In this document: positions 62,867-64,000 of the stretch, in pieces | Layout of the letters: the number at the start of each line of letters is the position of its first letter | Position numbering within the stretch: position 1 is the stretch's first letter | Assembly (NCBI RefSeq): GCF_041154455.1 | Contig: NZ_AP028664.1 | Coordinates: 1,985,001 to 2,049,000 of the forward strand | Direction of reading: 5' to 3' | Length of the DNA: 64,000 bases | Source: Variovorax sp. V213 | Lineage (GTDB): Bacteria; Pseudomonadota; Gammaproteobacteria; Burkholderiales; Burkholderiaceae_C | Position numbers and translations under genes: made by a program | The notes under the pieces: generated by a model | What the model saw: only the letters and a program-made list of their open reading frames with translations | The model's database searches: none | What the model was told of the DNA's origin: nothing

Positions 62867-63934
62867 ATGTTCCTGAAACGACTTCTCTCCAACGACACGC
62901 CGAGGAGCCGCCTGCTGGCGCTGCTGCTGGTGGCGCTGTTCATCGCGCTGGCCTTTGCGCCTTTCATCTTCCCGGGCGTGAAGGCGCTCAGCGTCGCGGC
63001 CAAGATCCTGGTGTTCGTGGTGCTGGTCGCAAGCTTCGACCTGCTCCTGGGCTACACCGGCATCGTGAGCTTCGCGCACACCATGTTCTTCGGCATCGGC
63101 GCCTACGGCATCGCCATCTCGGCCACGCGGCTCGGGCCCAGCTGGGGTGCGGTGCTGCTCGGGCTCGGCGCGTCGCTGGCGATCTCGCTCGTGCTCTCGT
63201 TCGCCATCGGGCTGTTCTCGCTGAGGGTGCGCGCGATCTTCTTCGCGATGATCACGCTGGCGGTGGCCTCGGCCTTCCAGACGCTGGCCTCGCAGCTGTC
63301 GGATTTCACGGGCGGCGAAGACGGGCTGACCTTCAAGCTGCCCGAGCTGATCTCGCCGAGCTTCGAGTTCTCCGAAGAACCCTTTCTCGGTGTCTCGCTC
63401 GATGGCCGGCTGCTGTGCTACTACCTGCTGTTCGTGGCTGCGGTGGTGCTGGTGCTCGCGCTGCTGCGCATCGTCAATTCGCCCTTCGGCCGCGTGCTGC
63501 AGGCGATCCGCGAGAACGAGTTCCGCGCGGAGGCCATCGGCTACCGCGTGGTGGTGTACCGCACCACCGCGGCCGTGCTGTCGGCGCTGTTTGCCACGCT
63601 GGCCGGCGCCATGCTCGCGATCTGGCTGCGCTACAACGGGCCCGACACTTCGCTGAGCTTCGAGATCATGATCGACGTGCTGCTGATCGTGGTGATCGGT
63701 GGCATGGGCACGATCTACGGCGCGGCCATCGGCGCGGTGCTGTTCGTGGTGGCGCAAAGCTATTTGCAAGACCTGCTGCGCGTGGGCAGCGAGGCCGCGA
63801 GCGGGCTGCCATGGCTCGCGGCGCTGCTGTCGCCCGACCGGTGGCTTTTGTGGCTGGGGGTGCTGTTCGTGCTCTCGGTCTATTACTTTCCGACCGGCAT
63901 CGTCGGCAAGCTGAGGGCGAGGGCCGCACGATGA
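62867..63934 (+). CDS. livM: LivM-like ABC transporter permease
   Basis: A 355-residue second permease. HAAT LivM features are SFDLLLGYTGIVSFAHTMFF (near 65), the coupling loop QAIRENEFRAEAIGY (near 215), and VVIGGMGTIYGAAIGAVLF (near 285). Start at MFLKRLLSND, with AAGAAG upstream. The stop overlaps the next start as ATGA. Confidence 0.92.
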   Translation: MFLKRLLSNDTPRSRLLALLLVALFIALAFAPFIFPGVKALSVAAKILVFVVLVASFDLLLGYTGIVSFAHTMFFGIGAYGIAISATRLGPSWGAVLLGLGASLAISLVLSFAIGLFSLRVRAIFFAMITLAVASAFQTLASQLSDFTGGEDGLTFKLPELISPSFEFSEEPFLGVSLDGRLLCYYLLFVAAVVLVLALLRIVNSPFGRVLQAIRENEFRAEAIGYRVVVYRTTAAVLSALFATLAGAMLAIWLRYNGPDTSLSFEIMIDVLLIVVIGGMGTIYGAAIGAVLFVVAQSYLQDLLRVGSEAASGLPWLAALLSPDRWLLWLGVLFVLSVYYFPTGIVGKLRARAAR

Positions 63935-64000
63935 GCAACGATCTTCCCGTTCCGGTTTCCCGCTACGCCCAGCTCGCGGGCCGCGAAATCCATTGGCTCG
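63931..64000 (+). CDS. Start of a further operon gene, possibly alpha/beta hydrolase (truncated by window)
   Basis: The first 23 codons only (MSNDLPVPVSRYAQLAGREI...). The ATG overlaps the livM stop (ATGA), so it is certainly in the operon. The short sequence SRYAQLAGREIHWL resembles the N-terminus of alpha/beta-fold hydrolases. In this context an intracellular 3-hydroxybutyrate-oligomer hydrolase would make sense, but too little is visible to assign it. Confidence 0.45.
   Translation, partial: MSNDLPVPVSRYAQLAGREIHWL

Overview
The window is about 64 kb of high-GC DNA with gene content and order typical of the family Comamonadaceae (Betaproteobacteria, Burkholderiales). The best guess is Variovorax or a close relative. 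This rests on recognised gene order (glyA-nrdR ... ribD-ribE-ribBX-ribH-nusB; cysS-accA-tilS-lysC) and on two kinds of intergenic repeat familiar from that family; no database was searched. Genes are densely packed, and many neighbours share 4-base ATGA overlaps.

Layout. 1-3367: 3' part of dnaE (+), broken by an apparent one-base deletion near position 269. 3412-7165: tolA, tolR, tolQ, ybgC and a class I aminotransferase (all -). 7254-11316: nusB, ribH, ribBX, ribE, ribD (-). 11481-18643: a minor-pilin/pilY1 operon pilV-W-X-Y1-E-fimT (+), lying between ribD and nrdR. 18690-21450: nrdR, glyA and a lytic transglycosylase (-). 21451-22044: a strong minus-strand promoter, then a candidate structured RNA ending in an intrinsic terminator. 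22045-28906: two large proteins, DUF748 and DUF349 (+). 29009-32950: GYD protein, MtfA-like peptidase, lpxH, ppiB, ppiA, TPR protein (-). 33142-38508: cysS, a DNA glycosylase, accA, tilS, lysC (+), followed by tRNA-Ser(GCT). 38700-42728: ABC exporter (-), lipoprotein (+), PPK2 (-), Hsp15-like S4 protein (-). 42731-48150: tctE/tctD two-component system (-) divergent from tctCBA tricarboxylate transporter (+). 48191-48788: a roughly 600-bp imperfect inverted repeat. 48826-55365: RND efflux pump operon led by a TetR regulator (-). 55522-64000: a sigma-54 activator followed by an operon for a HAAT-type binding protein, an extracellular PHB depolymerase, LivG/F/H/M-like transporter parts and the start of a further gene (+).

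The most interesting unit is the last one. A PAS-AAA+-Fis activator with an intact GAFTGA motif sits upstream of a near-consensus -24/-12 promoter (57424-57439). That promoter drives a gene set in which a secreted type-2 polyhydroxybutyrate depolymerase lies between the binding protein and the other four subunits of a branched-chain-amino-acid-type ABC transporter. I read it as a regulated 'digest outside, import the product' system for PHB, with 3-hydroxybutyrate or its oligomers as the proposed transported ligand. Secondary points are the catalytically degenerate RibA half of RibBX, a well-formed internal start inside lysC that would yield a separate ACT-domain subunit, and several operator-like dyads.
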